A DNA stretch of 41,015 nucleotides from Candidatus Zixiibacteriota bacterium (GTDB lineage Bacteria; Zixibacteria; MSB-5A5; GN15; JAAZOE01), in the NCBI GenBank assembly GCA_023138975.1, contig JAGLON010000051.1:1-41015 (forward strand), written 5' to 3'. Made by a program: the position numbers and the translations under genes. Shown here in pieces: positions 15,564-23,643 of this stretch; the first letter of the stretch is position 1; each line of letters starts with the position of its first letter. A model generated the notes under the pieces. The model was given only the letters and a program-made list of their open reading frames with translations. It was not told where the DNA came from and ran no database searches.

Positions 15564-18149
15564 ATGAGAAAGTACCACGCTTCGGTAATCCTCACATGTT
15601 TACTTATACTTTCCTTTTATTCAGCAGTTATGGCTGTCCCGCCGAGCGAAGAGGTCATACAACGGCTCAAGGATGAAGGTCGTTATGAGGCCTATTTGGA
15701 ACAAATGGCAGATGCCCGCTCCCGGGGAGTTGACACTCCGAATTTAGGCAAAGATGGGAAAGCTATGGCTTCCTCTTTTGCTGATGTAACCGATTTTAAA
15801 GCTCTGGTGATTCTAATAGATTTTCCAGATAAACTTTATTCTGCTGGTCTAGCTGCCGCAACCACTTCGGATTTTCAGACCTTGTTGTTTTCCGATGGAG
15901 TGGTTTCCACCGGATCAATGCGGGATTTCTATATAGAAAACTCATTTGGTGAATTTGTACTGAGTGGAGATGTCGTCGGATGGTACACTGCTGCCAATAG
16001 CAGCTCTTATTACACAAATGAATGTGATGGTTCACATGGAATGGGAGCTTATCCCCACAATGCTCGAGCACTTGTTGAAGAAGCTGTGGCGATGGCAGAT
16101 GCTGATGTGAATTTTGCTGATTATGATAATGATAACGACGGCTATGTTGATGGCATTTTTGTGATTCACGCCGGAACTGGCTATGAAGAGTCCGGCTCTG
16201 ATTGTGAAATCCATTCTCATCAATGGAGTATTTCTCCCATTGAGAAAGATGGCGTTGTTGTTTCGACCTATTCTATTGAACCGGAAGAAAGCCCTGCGTC
16301 TGGCGGAGTGATTCCGATAGGGGTGTTTTGTCATGAATTCGGGCATGTCTTAGGTCTCCCGGATTTTTATGATACCGATTACTCGTCCAGAGGTTGCGGT
16401 CGCTGGGTTGTGATGGCTGGAGGTAGCTATAATAATCAGTCACGGACGCCGGCACCGTTTGGCGCATACAGTAAGTACTTTTTAGGCTGGCTCGATCCGA
16501 TAAATGTCACGGAAAACATGACCGATGTGCAGATACCTCCTGCTGCCTCGAGTAATGTTGCATACCGCCTCTGGCAAGGCGGGCAATATACTAGCCAGTA
16601 TTTTCTTGTAGAAAACAAACAAAAGTATGGCTTTGACAGCAATCTTCCCGGTGAGGGGTTGTTGATATGGCATATTGATGAATCTGTTGGTGGAAATACC
16701 AGCGATTGGCATCCAAAGCTCTTTCTGGAGCCATCCGACGGACGATTTGATTTACAGAATAACTCCAATAGCGGTGATACTGGTGATCCGTACCCAGGCT
16801 CACATGGAGTATGGGAGTTTAACGATGAGACAACTCCAAACTCCAGATCCTACTCTAATGCTACGACTGAAGTCGCCGTATGGAATATTTCACCGTCCGA
16901 CTCAGTGATGACCGCTAATTTTGATGTCCATTGGTCCCGGCCGAATATTTCTCTGGATAGTTACGAATTTACTGACACGGCCTATGGAGATAGTGATGGA
17001 ATCTTTGAGGAGGGCGAGACGATTCAGCTGGTTTTACAATTGAGCAATAAATGGAAAGACGCCACGGCGGCTAATGTTATTGTTACTACCGACGACCCTC
17101 TTATAAGTTTAACACAATCCAGCGCTTCCTTTGGAGATATCCCGGATGGTGCCTCGGCCACTAATTTTACGGCTCCGATAGAGTTTGAGATTATGGAAAA
17201 TCATGTTTCCAGAATAGATTCTTTCTTCCTGGAGATCTCTGCTGACGGCGGAAATTATCAGGCTCAAGTGGCATTAGAGCAAAATATCGGTACTATTAAT
17301 ATCATCATCATTGATGATGATGCTAGTGATTCTCTGGAGACTTATTACACCGAATCATTTGTTGCCAAGCGTAAACCATATGAGCGATGGGATAAGGTAA
17401 TATCTGGCAGCCCCAGTGCGCTTGACCTGAGACAATACGGTTCGGTAATCTGGTTCACCGGAGATTATCGTGATAATCCCTTGTCAAGTAATGATATCGC
17501 GGCCATGAAAACCTATCTGGATTTTGGCGGTTGTCTGTTTTTGACCGGTCAGGGTGTGGCTAAGCAGTTGGCAACTGATGATTTGAACTTTCTTCAAACC
17601 TATTTGAAGACAGATTATGATTACACGCAATATGTGCCTTTAGTGCTGGCCGATGCTGGGGCTCAGGTTTTAGGCGGTCTTGATACAATGGTTATTCAAA
17701 GTTACGGTGGAGCTACAAACCAGTCGCAAACTGATCATTTACTGCCGGTAAACGATGGCGTTGTTGAGGCGCTTTATTTTGGAGGCACAGATCCTGCCGC
17801 TATTTCATATTCCGGCAGCTACAAAACAGTCTTTTTTGGATTCGGTTTTGAGGCCTTGGGTTTGAATGAAGACAGGTTTGCAAGACGTGATACTGTTTTG
17901 GCGCGTATCCTTGATTTCTTTGGCTATGGAGGAGCCGTATTTATGGTTGCTGATGCCAATGGAGATGGAGCGGTAAATGTTGGAGACGCGGCCTATATAG
18001 TTAATTATATCTTCCGTGGCGGCCCGCCGCCGATTCCGATTGAAGCCGGCGAAGCTAATGGCGATTGTAATGTAAATATCGGTGACGCGGTCTATTTGAT
18101 TAACTATATTTTCAAATCGGGTCCGCCTCCAGTTAATGGATGCGAATAA
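15564..18149 (+). CDS. secreted M6-family metalloprotease with C-terminal dockerin
   Basis: Secreted zinc protease of the M6 (immune inhibitor A-like) family, 861 aa. A signal peptide (MRKYHASVILTCLLILSFY, cleavage after AVMA) is followed by a propeptide region and the catalytic domain with HEFGHVLGLPD (His257, Glu258, His261). A jelly-roll/beta segment follows, then a region near residues 590-780 (IIIDDDASDSLETYY onward) resembling glutamine-amidotransferase-like GATase folds. The end (797-861) has two dockerin-like Ca-binding repeats, DANGDGAVNVGD and EANGDCNVNIGD, each ending in a GPPP motif. It starts at ATG 15564, with AGGAG at 15554-15558. The dockerin suggests attachment to a cohesin-bearing surface or extracellular partner. 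Confidence 0.9.
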   Translation: MRKYHASVILTCLLILSFYSAVMAVPPSEEVIQRLKDEGRYEAYLEQMADARSRGVDTPNLGKDGKAMASSFADVTDFKALVILIDFPDKLYSAGLAAATTSDFQTLLFSDGVVSTGSMRDFYIENSFGEFVLSGDVVGWYTAANSSSYYTNECDGSHGMGAYPHNARALVEEAVAMADADVNFADYDNDNDGYVDGIFVIHAGTGYEESGSDCEIHSHQWSISPIEKDGVVVSTYSIEPEESPASGGVIPIGVFCHEFGHVLGLPDFYDTDYSSRGCGRWVVMAGGSYNNQSRTPAPFGAYSKYFLGWLDPINVTENMTDVQIPPAASSNVAYRLWQGGQYTSQYFLVENKQKYGFDSNLPGEGLLIWHIDESVGGNTSDWHPKLFLEPSDGRFDLQNNSNSGDTGDPYPGSHGVWEFNDETTPNSRSYSNATTEVAVWNISPSDSVMTANFDVHWSRPNISLDSYEFTDTAYGDSDGIFEEGETIQLVLQLSNKWKDATAANVIVTTDDPLISLTQSSASFGDIPDGASATNFTAPIEFEIMENHVSRIDSFFLEISADGGNYQAQVALEQNIGTINIIIIDDDASDSLETYYTESFVAKRKPYERWDKVISGSPSALDLRQYGSVIWFTGDYRDNPLSSNDIAAMKTYLDFGGCLFLTGQGVAKQLATDDLNFLQTYLKTDYDYTQYVPLVLADAGAQVLGGLDTMVIQSYGGATNQSQTDHLLPVNDGVVEALYFGGTDPAAISYSGSYKTVFFGFGFEALGLNEDRFARRDTVLARILDFFGYGGAVFMVADANGDGAVNVGDAAYIVNYIFRGGPPPIPIEAGEANGDCNVNIGDAVYLINYIFKSGPPPVNGCE

Positions 18150-18157
18150 TTATCTGG

Positions 18158-18184
18158 AACCCCGCCTTTGGCGGGGTTTTTTTT
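18158..18184 (+). terminator. Rho-independent terminator after M6 protease
   Basis: Perfect 9-bp GC-rich stem (18158-18166 with 18170-18178), three-base loop, T-run to 18184. Confidence 0.95.
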
Positions 18185-18224
18185 GCTATTCATTGCCCTA
18201 TACACGATTACCTCATTTTTAATC

Positions 18225-18253
18225 TTGAAAACAATATGATGATATGTTATAAT
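18225..18253 (+). promoter_or_regulatory. sigma-70-type promoter for rpiB-glyA
   Basis: TTGAAA at 18225-18230, 17-base spacer, perfect TATAAT at 18248-18253. Start expected near 18260, with AGGAG at 18280-18284 before the rpiB ATG. This is the best promoter match in the window. Confidence 0.78.
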
Positions 18254-18294
18254 CGCCTACGGAGAATAGTGCTAATTGTAGGAGCAGAGTAACT

Positions 18295-18738
18295 ATGAAA
18301 ATTGCTATCGGTTCTGACCACGCAGGATACGAATTAAAGGAAAAAGTAAAGAGCATTCTTGAATCCTGGGGGCATGAAGTTGCTGATTTTGGCACTCACT
18401 CGACTGAATCGGTTGATTATTCCGATTATGCAATTAAGGTTGCCGAATCGGTTGCTAATAATACAGTGGAGAGGGGCGTTGCAATTTGTTGGACGGGTAA
18501 TGGAGTTACAGTCACGGCCAATAAGATTGCCGGGATTCGCGCGACTATCGCTCTAAATGCTGATATGGCTTATCTCGCACGAGCTCATAATAATTCGAAT
18601 GTTTTAACTTTGGCTTCCAAATATGTAAAAGATAATGAAGTGGAAGATATCATTAAACTTTGGCTTGAAACCGAATTTGAAGGTGGGCGGCATCTGCGGA
18701 GATTGGCAAAAATACCAAATTCTGGAATGAAAGAATAA
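18295..18738 (+). CDS. rpiB: ribose-5-phosphate isomerase B
   Basis: Interconverts ribose-5-phosphate and ribulose-5-phosphate in the non-oxidative pentose phosphate pathway; cytoplasmic, 147 aa. It opens with [14 protein letters not shown] and carries [20 protein letters not shown] around the catalytic Cys. The more common form is CGTGIGMSIAANK, so this belongs to the CWTGNG variant; some RpiB-fold (LacAB) enzymes act on other sugar phosphates, but the overall match is RpiB. The AHNNSNVL segment is also typical. It is followed after 16 bases by glyA, under a shared promoter. Confidence 0.9.
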   Translation: MKIAIGSDHAGYELKEKVKSILESWGHEVADFGTHSTESVDYSDYAIKVAESVANNTVERGVAICWTGNGVTVTANKIAGIRATIALNADMAYLARAHNNSNVLTLASKYVKDNEVEDIIKLWLETEFEGGRHLRRLAKIPNSGMKE

Positions 18739-18754
18739 AACGGAGAAGAGAATC

Positions 18755-20020
18755 GTGTCATATATACAAAAGTTTGACCCGGAATTATATGAAGCGCTTA
18801 CTTCTGAAGCAAAACGGCAGGCTTATAAAATCGAATTGATAGCCTCTGAGAATTTTGTATCAGAAGCGGTCCTTGAGGCTGCCGGTGGTATCATGACAAA
18901 TAAATACGCCGAGGGATACCCTGGAAAGAGGTATTACGGCGGATGCGAATATGTGGATATGGCCGAGAATCTGGCTCGCGAACGGGCTAAAGAGCTGTTT
19001 GGAGCCGAGCATGCCAATGTTCAACCTCATTCCGGTTCGCAGGCCAATATGGCGGTGTATTTTTCGGTACTAGAACCCGGTGACACAATCATGGGGTTGG
19101 ATCTGGCTCATGGTGGTCATCTGACTCATGGGCACCCTATAAACTTCACCGGACGTTTATATAATATTGTCCCGTATCAGGTTTCACAGGACACCGAAGT
19201 CATTGACTACGACAAGCTTCTCGAACAAGTAAAAGAAGTCAAACCGAAACTTATCGTTGCCGGTGCCTCGGCCTATCCGAGAATCCTTGATTTCGCCAAA
19301 TTCCGTGAAGCGGCCGATTCGGTTGGAGCATATCTTATGGTCGATATCGCGCATATCGCCGGGCTAATTGTAGCTGGCCTCCATCCATCACCGGTATCAT
19401 ACGCTGATTTTGTGACAACTACGACTCATAAGACTCTGCGAGGCCCCCGCGGCGGTATGGTGCTGTGCAAGCAGAAATATGCTGATGATATTGACCGGAC
19501 GGTTATGCCCGGTATTCAGGGCGGACCACTCATGCATGTTATCGCCGCCAAAGCGGTTGCCTTTAAAGAAGCATTAGGTGACGATTTTAAAATTTACCAA
19601 AAACAGATTGTTGCCAATGCTGCTCAACTGGCCAAATCACTTATCAATAATGGAATTAATCTGGTCTCCGGAGGCACTGATACGCATTTAATGCTGATGA
19701 ATTTTATAGGCAAGAAGCGAGGAGACGGCAAGAAAATTACTGGTAAAATGGTGGAGAGAGCACTGGACAAAGCTGGTATAACCACCAATAAAAATACGGT
19801 TCCATTTGATCCGGCTAAGCCCTTTGTTACCTCCGGTGTTCGACTTGGTACTCCGGCCGTGACAACGCGCGGGATGAAAGAGGCTGATATGGAGGTTATC
19901 GCCGGGTTAATCGCAAGAGTTATTGAGAATTTAGGGAATAAAGAAGCCTATGCCGAAATCGGTAAAGATGTTCGGGTGCTATGTGAGAAATTCCCGCTTT
20001 ATGTTGAGCGGCAGGGCTAA
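18755..20020 (+). CDS. glyA: serine hydroxymethyltransferase
   Basis: PLP enzyme interconverting serine and glycine with transfer of the one-carbon unit to tetrahydrofolate; cytoplasmic, 421 aa, normal length. Signature regions are [32 protein letters not shown], the PLP-lysine segment [14 protein letters not shown] (Lys226) and [14 protein letters not shown]. It starts at GTG 18755, with GGAGAAG at 18742-18748. It lies in an rpiB-glyA-MTH1187-cutA group; the following gene's homologous region begins about 60 bases after the glyA stop. Confidence 0.96.
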   Translation: MSYIQKFDPELYEALTSEAKRQAYKIELIASENFVSEAVLEAAGGIMTNKYAEGYPGKRYYGGCEYVDMAENLARERAKELFGAEHANVQPHSGSQANMAVYFSVLEPGDTIMGLDLAHGGHLTHGHPINFTGRLYNIVPYQVSQDTEVIDYDKLLEQVKEVKPKLIVAGASAYPRILDFAKFREAADSVGAYLMVDIAHIAGLIVAGLHPSPVSYADFVTTTTHKTLRGPRGGMVLCKQKYADDIDRTVMPGIQGGPLMHVIAAKAVAFKEALGDDFKIYQKQIVANAAQLAKSLINNGINLVSGGTDTHLMLMNFIGKKRGDGKKITGKMVERALDKAGITTNKNTVPFDPAKPFVTSGVRLGTPAVTTRGMKEADMEVIAGLIARVIENLGNKEAYAEIGKDVRVLCEKFPLYVERQG

Positions 20021-20381
20021 TTTCTATGGAATTGTTGCGTATATAAGGATAAACAGGACTAAAAGGGAGATCATCAGTGTTACACAATTTTCCATTTTCC
20101 CGGTTGGGGTGAGGGAATCTTTGTCAAAAGATGTTGCGAAAATTCTTGACATTATAGATAAATCAGGCCTTTCTTATCAATTCACAGCGATGTCGACTAT
20201 CGTTGAGGGAAATTGGGATGAGGTAATGGCTCTCATTAAAAAATGTCGGGATGCCATGCGTAAATCACATAGCCGAATTTATACGTCGATTGTTATTGAT
20301 GATAGAAAACGGGCAAGAAAAAGATTGTCCGGAAAAGTAGAAGCTGTTGAGAATATTCTAAATAGAAAGTTGCAGAAATGA
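20001..20381 (+). CDS. MTH1187/YkoF-type (DUF77) thiamine-binding-like protein, start anomalous
   Basis: Small ferredoxin-fold protein of the MTH1187 (UPF0045/DUF77) family, some members of which bind thiamine. The homologous part begins at [10 protein letters not shown] (about 20079) and runs through [17 protein letters not shown] to the end. No ATG, GTG or TTG lies in frame close to it: the nearest in-frame ATG (20001) is inside glyA and has no Shine-Dalgarno. A GTG at 20077 has an ideal AAAAGGGAG at 20061-20069, but it is one base out of frame and soon meets a stop. One extra A after it would give M-L-T-Q-F-S-I-F. So there may be a one-base deletion (real or a sequencing error) or a non-standard AUC start. 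The stop overlaps the cutA ATG (ATGA). Confidence 0.7.
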   Translation: MLSGRANFYGIVAYIRINRTKREIISVTQFSIFPVGVRESLSKDVAKILDIIDKSGLSYQFTAMSTIVEGNWDEVMALIKKCRDAMRKSHSRIYTSIVIDDRKRARKRLSGKVEAVENILNRKLQK

Positions 20382-20755
20382 GCGAACATCGCATGAGTTA
20401 TATCACGGCGCCGGCAGAGGTCGCCGAGCAGATAGCGACTTCTTTGGTCAAGGAGGATTTGGCTATAAGCGTCAATATCATTGATCAGGTTACGTCTATC
20501 TATAAGTGGGAAAATCAGATCGATAAAACGCATGAATCACTTTTAATCGTCAAGACCACCGCCGAAAAAACAAATGAATTGATCGAACGGGTCAGGGAAA
20601 TTCATCCCTATGAAGTACCCGAAATCATTTCTGTGGATATTACCGGTGGTAATCCGGATTATCTGGATTGGCTGTCTGGCAAAGAAATGTCGATCGACGA
20701 TTTGGAACTCGATGACGATGATCTGGAAGTCGAGAACGAAGAGAGTGACGATTAA
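20378..20755 (+). CDS. cutA: CutA1 divalent-cation tolerance protein
   Basis: CutA1 family trimeric protein, linked to copper tolerance in E. coli; its molecular role is unsettled. The 125 aa carry the family pattern: YITAPAEVAEQIATSLV, ISVNIIDQVTSIYKWENQI, ESLLIVKTT and IHPYEVPEIISVDITGGNPD followed by YLDWL. The usual length is about 105-110; the extra is an acidic tail of about 22 residues (DDLELDDDDLEVENEESDD). The start at 20378 overlaps the previous stop as ATGA, so the two are probably translationally coupled. A second ATG at 20393 is possible. A terminator follows at 20824. Confidence 0.92.
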   Translation: MSEHRMSYITAPAEVAEQIATSLVKEDLAISVNIIDQVTSIYKWENQIDKTHESLLIVKTTAEKTNELIERVREIHPYEVPEIISVDITGGNPDYLDWLSGKEMSIDDLELDDDDLEVENEESDD

Positions 20756-20823
20756 TAACTGTTTTTCTTTTGCGTTTTCGTGAAATCGTAATAAAGTATT
20801 CTTTAAGACATGAATGAGACGAG

Positions 20824-20851
20824 GAGGTCATTTTTATGATGACCTCTTTTT
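20824..20851 (+). terminator. Rho-independent terminator after cutA
   Basis: Perfect 8-bp stem (20824-20831 with 20839-20846), seven-base loop, T-run to 20851. It closes the rpiB-glyA-DUF77-cutA unit. Confidence 0.9.
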
Positions 20852-20896
20852 CATTTTATTTTGGTTCAAAAAAGCGGCCTAAGATTGAAATTCAAG

Positions 20897-20925
20897 TTGC
20901 GTGAAGCATTTCATTCCCGTAAAAT
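20897..20925 (+). promoter_or_regulatory. possible promoter for nrdR
   Basis: TTGCGT at 20897-20902, 17-base spacer, TAAAAT at 20920-20925. The match is moderate but well placed, 40 bases before the nrdR ATG. I do not see paired NrdR boxes beside it. Confidence 0.42.
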
Positions 20926-20965
20926 AGATTCTGTGTCAATGATGTGAACTAAGGTTTGAAATAGT

Positions 20966-21418
20966 ATGAAGTGCCCGTTTTGCAGTCACGAAGAGAATAA
21001 AGTTGTAGATTCCCGGCCCGTACAGGATGGACGAGCTGTACGCCGCCGCCGCGAATGCCTTAAGTGCAGCGAGCGTTTTACAACTTATGAATATATTGAA
21101 GCTGTTACCTTAACGGTAATAAAATCGGACGATACCCGCGAAGCTTTTGACCGTAATAAAATTATTCATGGAATAAAACTAGCCTGCAACAAAAGGCCGG
21201 TCACCGGTAAGCAAATTGAGGCAATGGTTGATGGAATCGAGGCTTCTGTTCAGGAGCTTTCTAAAAACGAAGTTTCAGCCACGTATATCGGTGAAATGAT
21301 TATGGAAAAACTCAAAGCGACTGACGAAGTCGCATACATTCGGTTTGCTTCTGTATATCGTAAATTCGCCGATACTACCGAGTTTCTGGAAGAACTGAAA
21401 AATATGCTTAAAAAGTGA
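20966..21418 (+). CDS. nrdR: transcriptional repressor NrdR
   Basis: Zinc-ribbon and ATP-cone repressor of ribonucleotide reductase genes, 150 aa, standard length. Zinc ligands are Cys3, Cys6, Cys31 and Cys34 (MKCPFC and CLKCSERFTTYE), with the DSRPVQDGRAVRRRREC DNA-binding segment between. The ATP-cone begins near VIKSDDTREAFDRNKI and senses the ATP/dATP balance. No ribonucleotide reductase gene lies within the window. It starts at ATG 20966, between the cutA terminator and tatC. Confidence 0.96.
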   Translation: MKCPFCSHEENKVVDSRPVQDGRAVRRRRECLKCSERFTTYEYIEAVTLTVIKSDDTREAFDRNKIIHGIKLACNKRPVTGKQIEAMVDGIEASVQELSKNEVSATYIGEMIMEKLKATDEVAYIRFASVYRKFADTTEFLEELKNMLKK

Positions 21419-21493
21419 TTTGTTGCCGTAAAATACGACCAAATAATAAATCAAATTGACATTTTTTCCGTATAATCATATCTATAACCTGTT

Positions 21494-22231
21494 ATGACTG
21501 ACCAACCGACTGAAAAAGAGATGACCTTTCTTGATCATCTGGAGGAACTCCGGCATAGACTCATACGGTCAATGATTGTTGTGATAGTCTTTGCTGCCGG
21601 AGCTTATTATTTTTCAGATCATCTGATCAATATTGTCTCTGCGCCTCTTACTGATGTTGGTGTGTTTTTCAAGGCTCCTGCTGAGGCGTTTCTCACTCAT
21701 ATCAAAGTATCTCTATTTGCCGGAGCCATTGCGGCGGTCCCGATTTTACTGTATCAAATCTGGATGTTTATTGGTCCAGGGCTAATGAAAAAAGAAGTAA
21801 AAATAGTTATTCCGATAGTGATATCATCGACAATCTTTTTCATGATCGGAGGAGGCTTCTGCTTCTTCTATGTGATCCCTCTGGCGGTAAAGTTCTTACT
21901 AGGTTTTGCGACTGATAATATGCAGCCCATGATTATGATCGGCGATTATATCAGTTTTGCAGGGAGTATGGTTCTTGCCTTCGGGATAGTTTTTGAATTA
22001 CCGGTAGCAGCTTTCATTCTCGGTCGTATGGGAGTTATTGACCATAAAATGCTCGGCAAAGGGCGCCGTTATTCGATTGTCGCTATTCTCTTTCTCGGAG
22101 CTTTTATAACTCCGCCAGATTTAATCAGCCAAATACTCTTGGCTGGCCCACTATATTTGTTGTATGAAGTATCAATAATCGTTGTCTGGTTTACTGCCAG
22201 GAAAAGAGAAAAAGAATCCGAGTCAGAGTAA
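21494..22231 (+). CDS. tatC: Sec-independent translocase subunit TatC
   Basis: Core receptor of the twin-arginine translocation system, 245 aa, inner membrane with six predicted spans. The conserved N-terminal FLDHLEELRHRL (signal-peptide recognition, with the Glu pair) is followed by APLTDVGVFFKAPAEAFLTHIK and AFGIVFELPVAAFIL. The start at 21494 has no visible Shine-Dalgarno; ATG 21521 is an alternative giving MTFLDHLEEL. No tatA or tatB lies next to it. It would handle substrates such as the Tat-signal TldD at 3240. Confidence 0.95.
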   Translation: MTDQPTEKEMTFLDHLEELRHRLIRSMIVVIVFAAGAYYFSDHLINIVSAPLTDVGVFFKAPAEAFLTHIKVSLFAGAIAAVPILLYQIWMFIGPGLMKKEVKIVIPIVISSTIFFMIGGGFCFFYVIPLAVKFLLGFATDNMQPMIMIGDYISFAGSMVLAFGIVFELPVAAFILGRMGVIDHKMLGKGRRYSIVAILFLGAFITPPDLISQILLAGPLYLLYEVSIIVVWFTARKREKESESE

Positions 22232-22261
22232 TTGCCTTGCGGTATTCCAATTGAGTTTTAT

Positions 22262-23464
22262 ATGAGCCGATTTTTTCAGATATTTCTATGCTGTATATTC
22301 TTTTTACTCACGCTCCCGCAGGCAGACGATACCCGCATAGCAATTAAACAACTTAAGGGAATTGTTAAGGAATACGGAGCAACTCCGCTCTCATACATTG
22401 ATATGGCGCGGTACTATTCCAACATCTCTAAATTCGATTCAATGAATATCTATCTTGATTCAACCGTTATGAGTTGCCGGGATACTTCCTTTTTCAAAGC
22501 AGACCTAAAAAACAATCCTAAAAGTTACTTTACCGGTACGGCCGATAGTATGCGGACCTTCTATTGGGATTTACTCATGCTGGCTAAGAAACCCTCAAAT
22601 ATCGAACTGTATCTCAATTTGGCTATATACCGCTATAGCCACCAACCCAATGCCATTCGAATACGTAATAATCTGTCTCGTGCTTTTCAGGTTTATGAAA
22701 AGTTCCGAGGATTTCCTCAAGTCTTTTTTACTATTGGACAAACATATCGAGATTTAGCGGTGCTTGACTCCATGAATTTGTTCTTTGACTCAACTCTTCT
22801 ATATTGCGCCAATAAGCATCTCTATTTTACCGTTCGCAAATGTTGTGATGACAATAATTATAAGAGCGCAATCAATGATATGCGGTCAAATATAATCGGC
22901 GATTCACTCAGCATATCAGGTCATATTAGGCGTGTCTATTTATATGATACTTTCGATGACAATATTAACGGTTGGCCGGAAGGCCGCTTTGGCGGTTCAG
23001 CGTTTGGAATCGGAGGCGGCAAGTTTGTCATCAGTATGATATCTCCCGAGAATCTCGCCACAGCCAAGCTAAGCATAAAAACAGGGGATGACTTTACGGC
23101 TGAAACGAGTCTGAAAAAATCAGATGGCGACGATACACTTCCGTACGGACTAATATGGGGCGGGAAAAGAAACTCATATTACACCTTTTTGTTGAACGGC
23201 GACGGCATGTTTTCCGTTGCCAGATATCATAATAACAAATGGACTCATCTTATAAATTGGCAGGAATCGGCGGTAATTGGCATGGGAAACGCATCGAATG
23301 AGCTGCTACTGCAAAAAAGCGGGAAGAGGCTAAGTTTCTATATTAATGGGGAGTTAGTAGGGGAAATAGAGTATCCCGTCAACATCGGGAATGAGTTCGG
23401 TTTCATTAGCTCCGGCAACATTACTTTTTCTTCAAAATATCTGGCCGTCTATGAGTCCTATTAG
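22262..23464 (+). CDS. secreted protein of unknown function, LamG/DUF1080-like C-terminus
   Basis: Not recognised as a named family. After a signal peptide (SRFFQIFLCCIFFLLTL), residues about 20-215 are helical and repetitive, with two similar units around DSMNIYLDSTVMSCRD and DSMNLFFDSTLLYCA, suggesting TPR-like repeats. From about residue 225 a beta-rich domain begins at YDTFDDNINGWPEG and continues with AETSLKKSDGDD, GLIWGG, NSYYTFLLNGDGMFSV and LSFYINGELVGEI. This is the pattern of concanavalin-like LamG/DUF1080 domains that bind carbohydrate. I prefer ATG 22262 over TTG 22232 because it places the signal at the N-terminus. It follows tatC closely. Confidence 0.7.
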   Translation: MSRFFQIFLCCIFFLLTLPQADDTRIAIKQLKGIVKEYGATPLSYIDMARYYSNISKFDSMNIYLDSTVMSCRDTSFFKADLKNNPKSYFTGTADSMRTFYWDLLMLAKKPSNIELYLNLAIYRYSHQPNAIRIRNNLSRAFQVYEKFRGFPQVFFTIGQTYRDLAVLDSMNLFFDSTLLYCANKHLYFTVRKCCDDNNYKSAINDMRSNIIGDSLSISGHIRRVYLYDTFDDNINGWPEGRFGGSAFGIGGGKFVISMISPENLATAKLSIKTGDDFTAETSLKKSDGDDTLPYGLIWGGKRNSYYTFLLNGDGMFSVARYHNNKWTHLINWQESAVIGMGNASNELLLQKSGKRLSFYINGELVGEIEYPVNIGNEFGFISSGNITFSSKYLAVYESY

Positions 23465-23471
23465 TTGTCTC

Positions 23472-23500
23472 TTGACTTGATCTTCATAAAACATTAGATT
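23472..23500 (+). promoter_or_regulatory. sigma-70-type promoter for tRNA-Gly and DUF512-der
   Basis: TTGACT at 23472-23477, 17-base spacer, TAGATT at 23495-23500. Start expected near 23507, giving about 50 bases before the tRNA 5' end at 23559. The same TTGACT hexamer serves the tRNA-His promoter. Confidence 0.6.
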
Positions 23501-23558
23501 CGAAAAGGTTACTGACGTACATATATCCGAGGGAAGACGGATTATATATAGAAGGTTA

Positions 23559-23630
23559 GCGGGTGTAATTCAGTGGTAGAATGTCAGCTTCCCAAGCTGG
23601 ACGTCGTGGGTTCGAACCCCATCACCCGCT
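23559..23630 (+). tRNA. tRNA-Gly (CCC)
   Basis: Clean cloverleaf: acceptor 23559-23565 with 23623-23629, anticodon stem TCAGC/GCTGG around loop TTCCCAA giving anticodon CCC, T loop TTCGAAC, discriminator T at 23630. CCA is not encoded. A T-run follows directly, and the DUF512 start is only 13 bases downstream. Confidence 0.94.
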
Positions 23631-23643
23631 TTTTTTTAATGGT

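Noticed and set aside
23581..23643. In-frame ATG at 23581 as start of the DUF512 gene
   Set aside because: It is inside tRNA-Gly; the encoded 21 residues are tRNA sequence read as protein.
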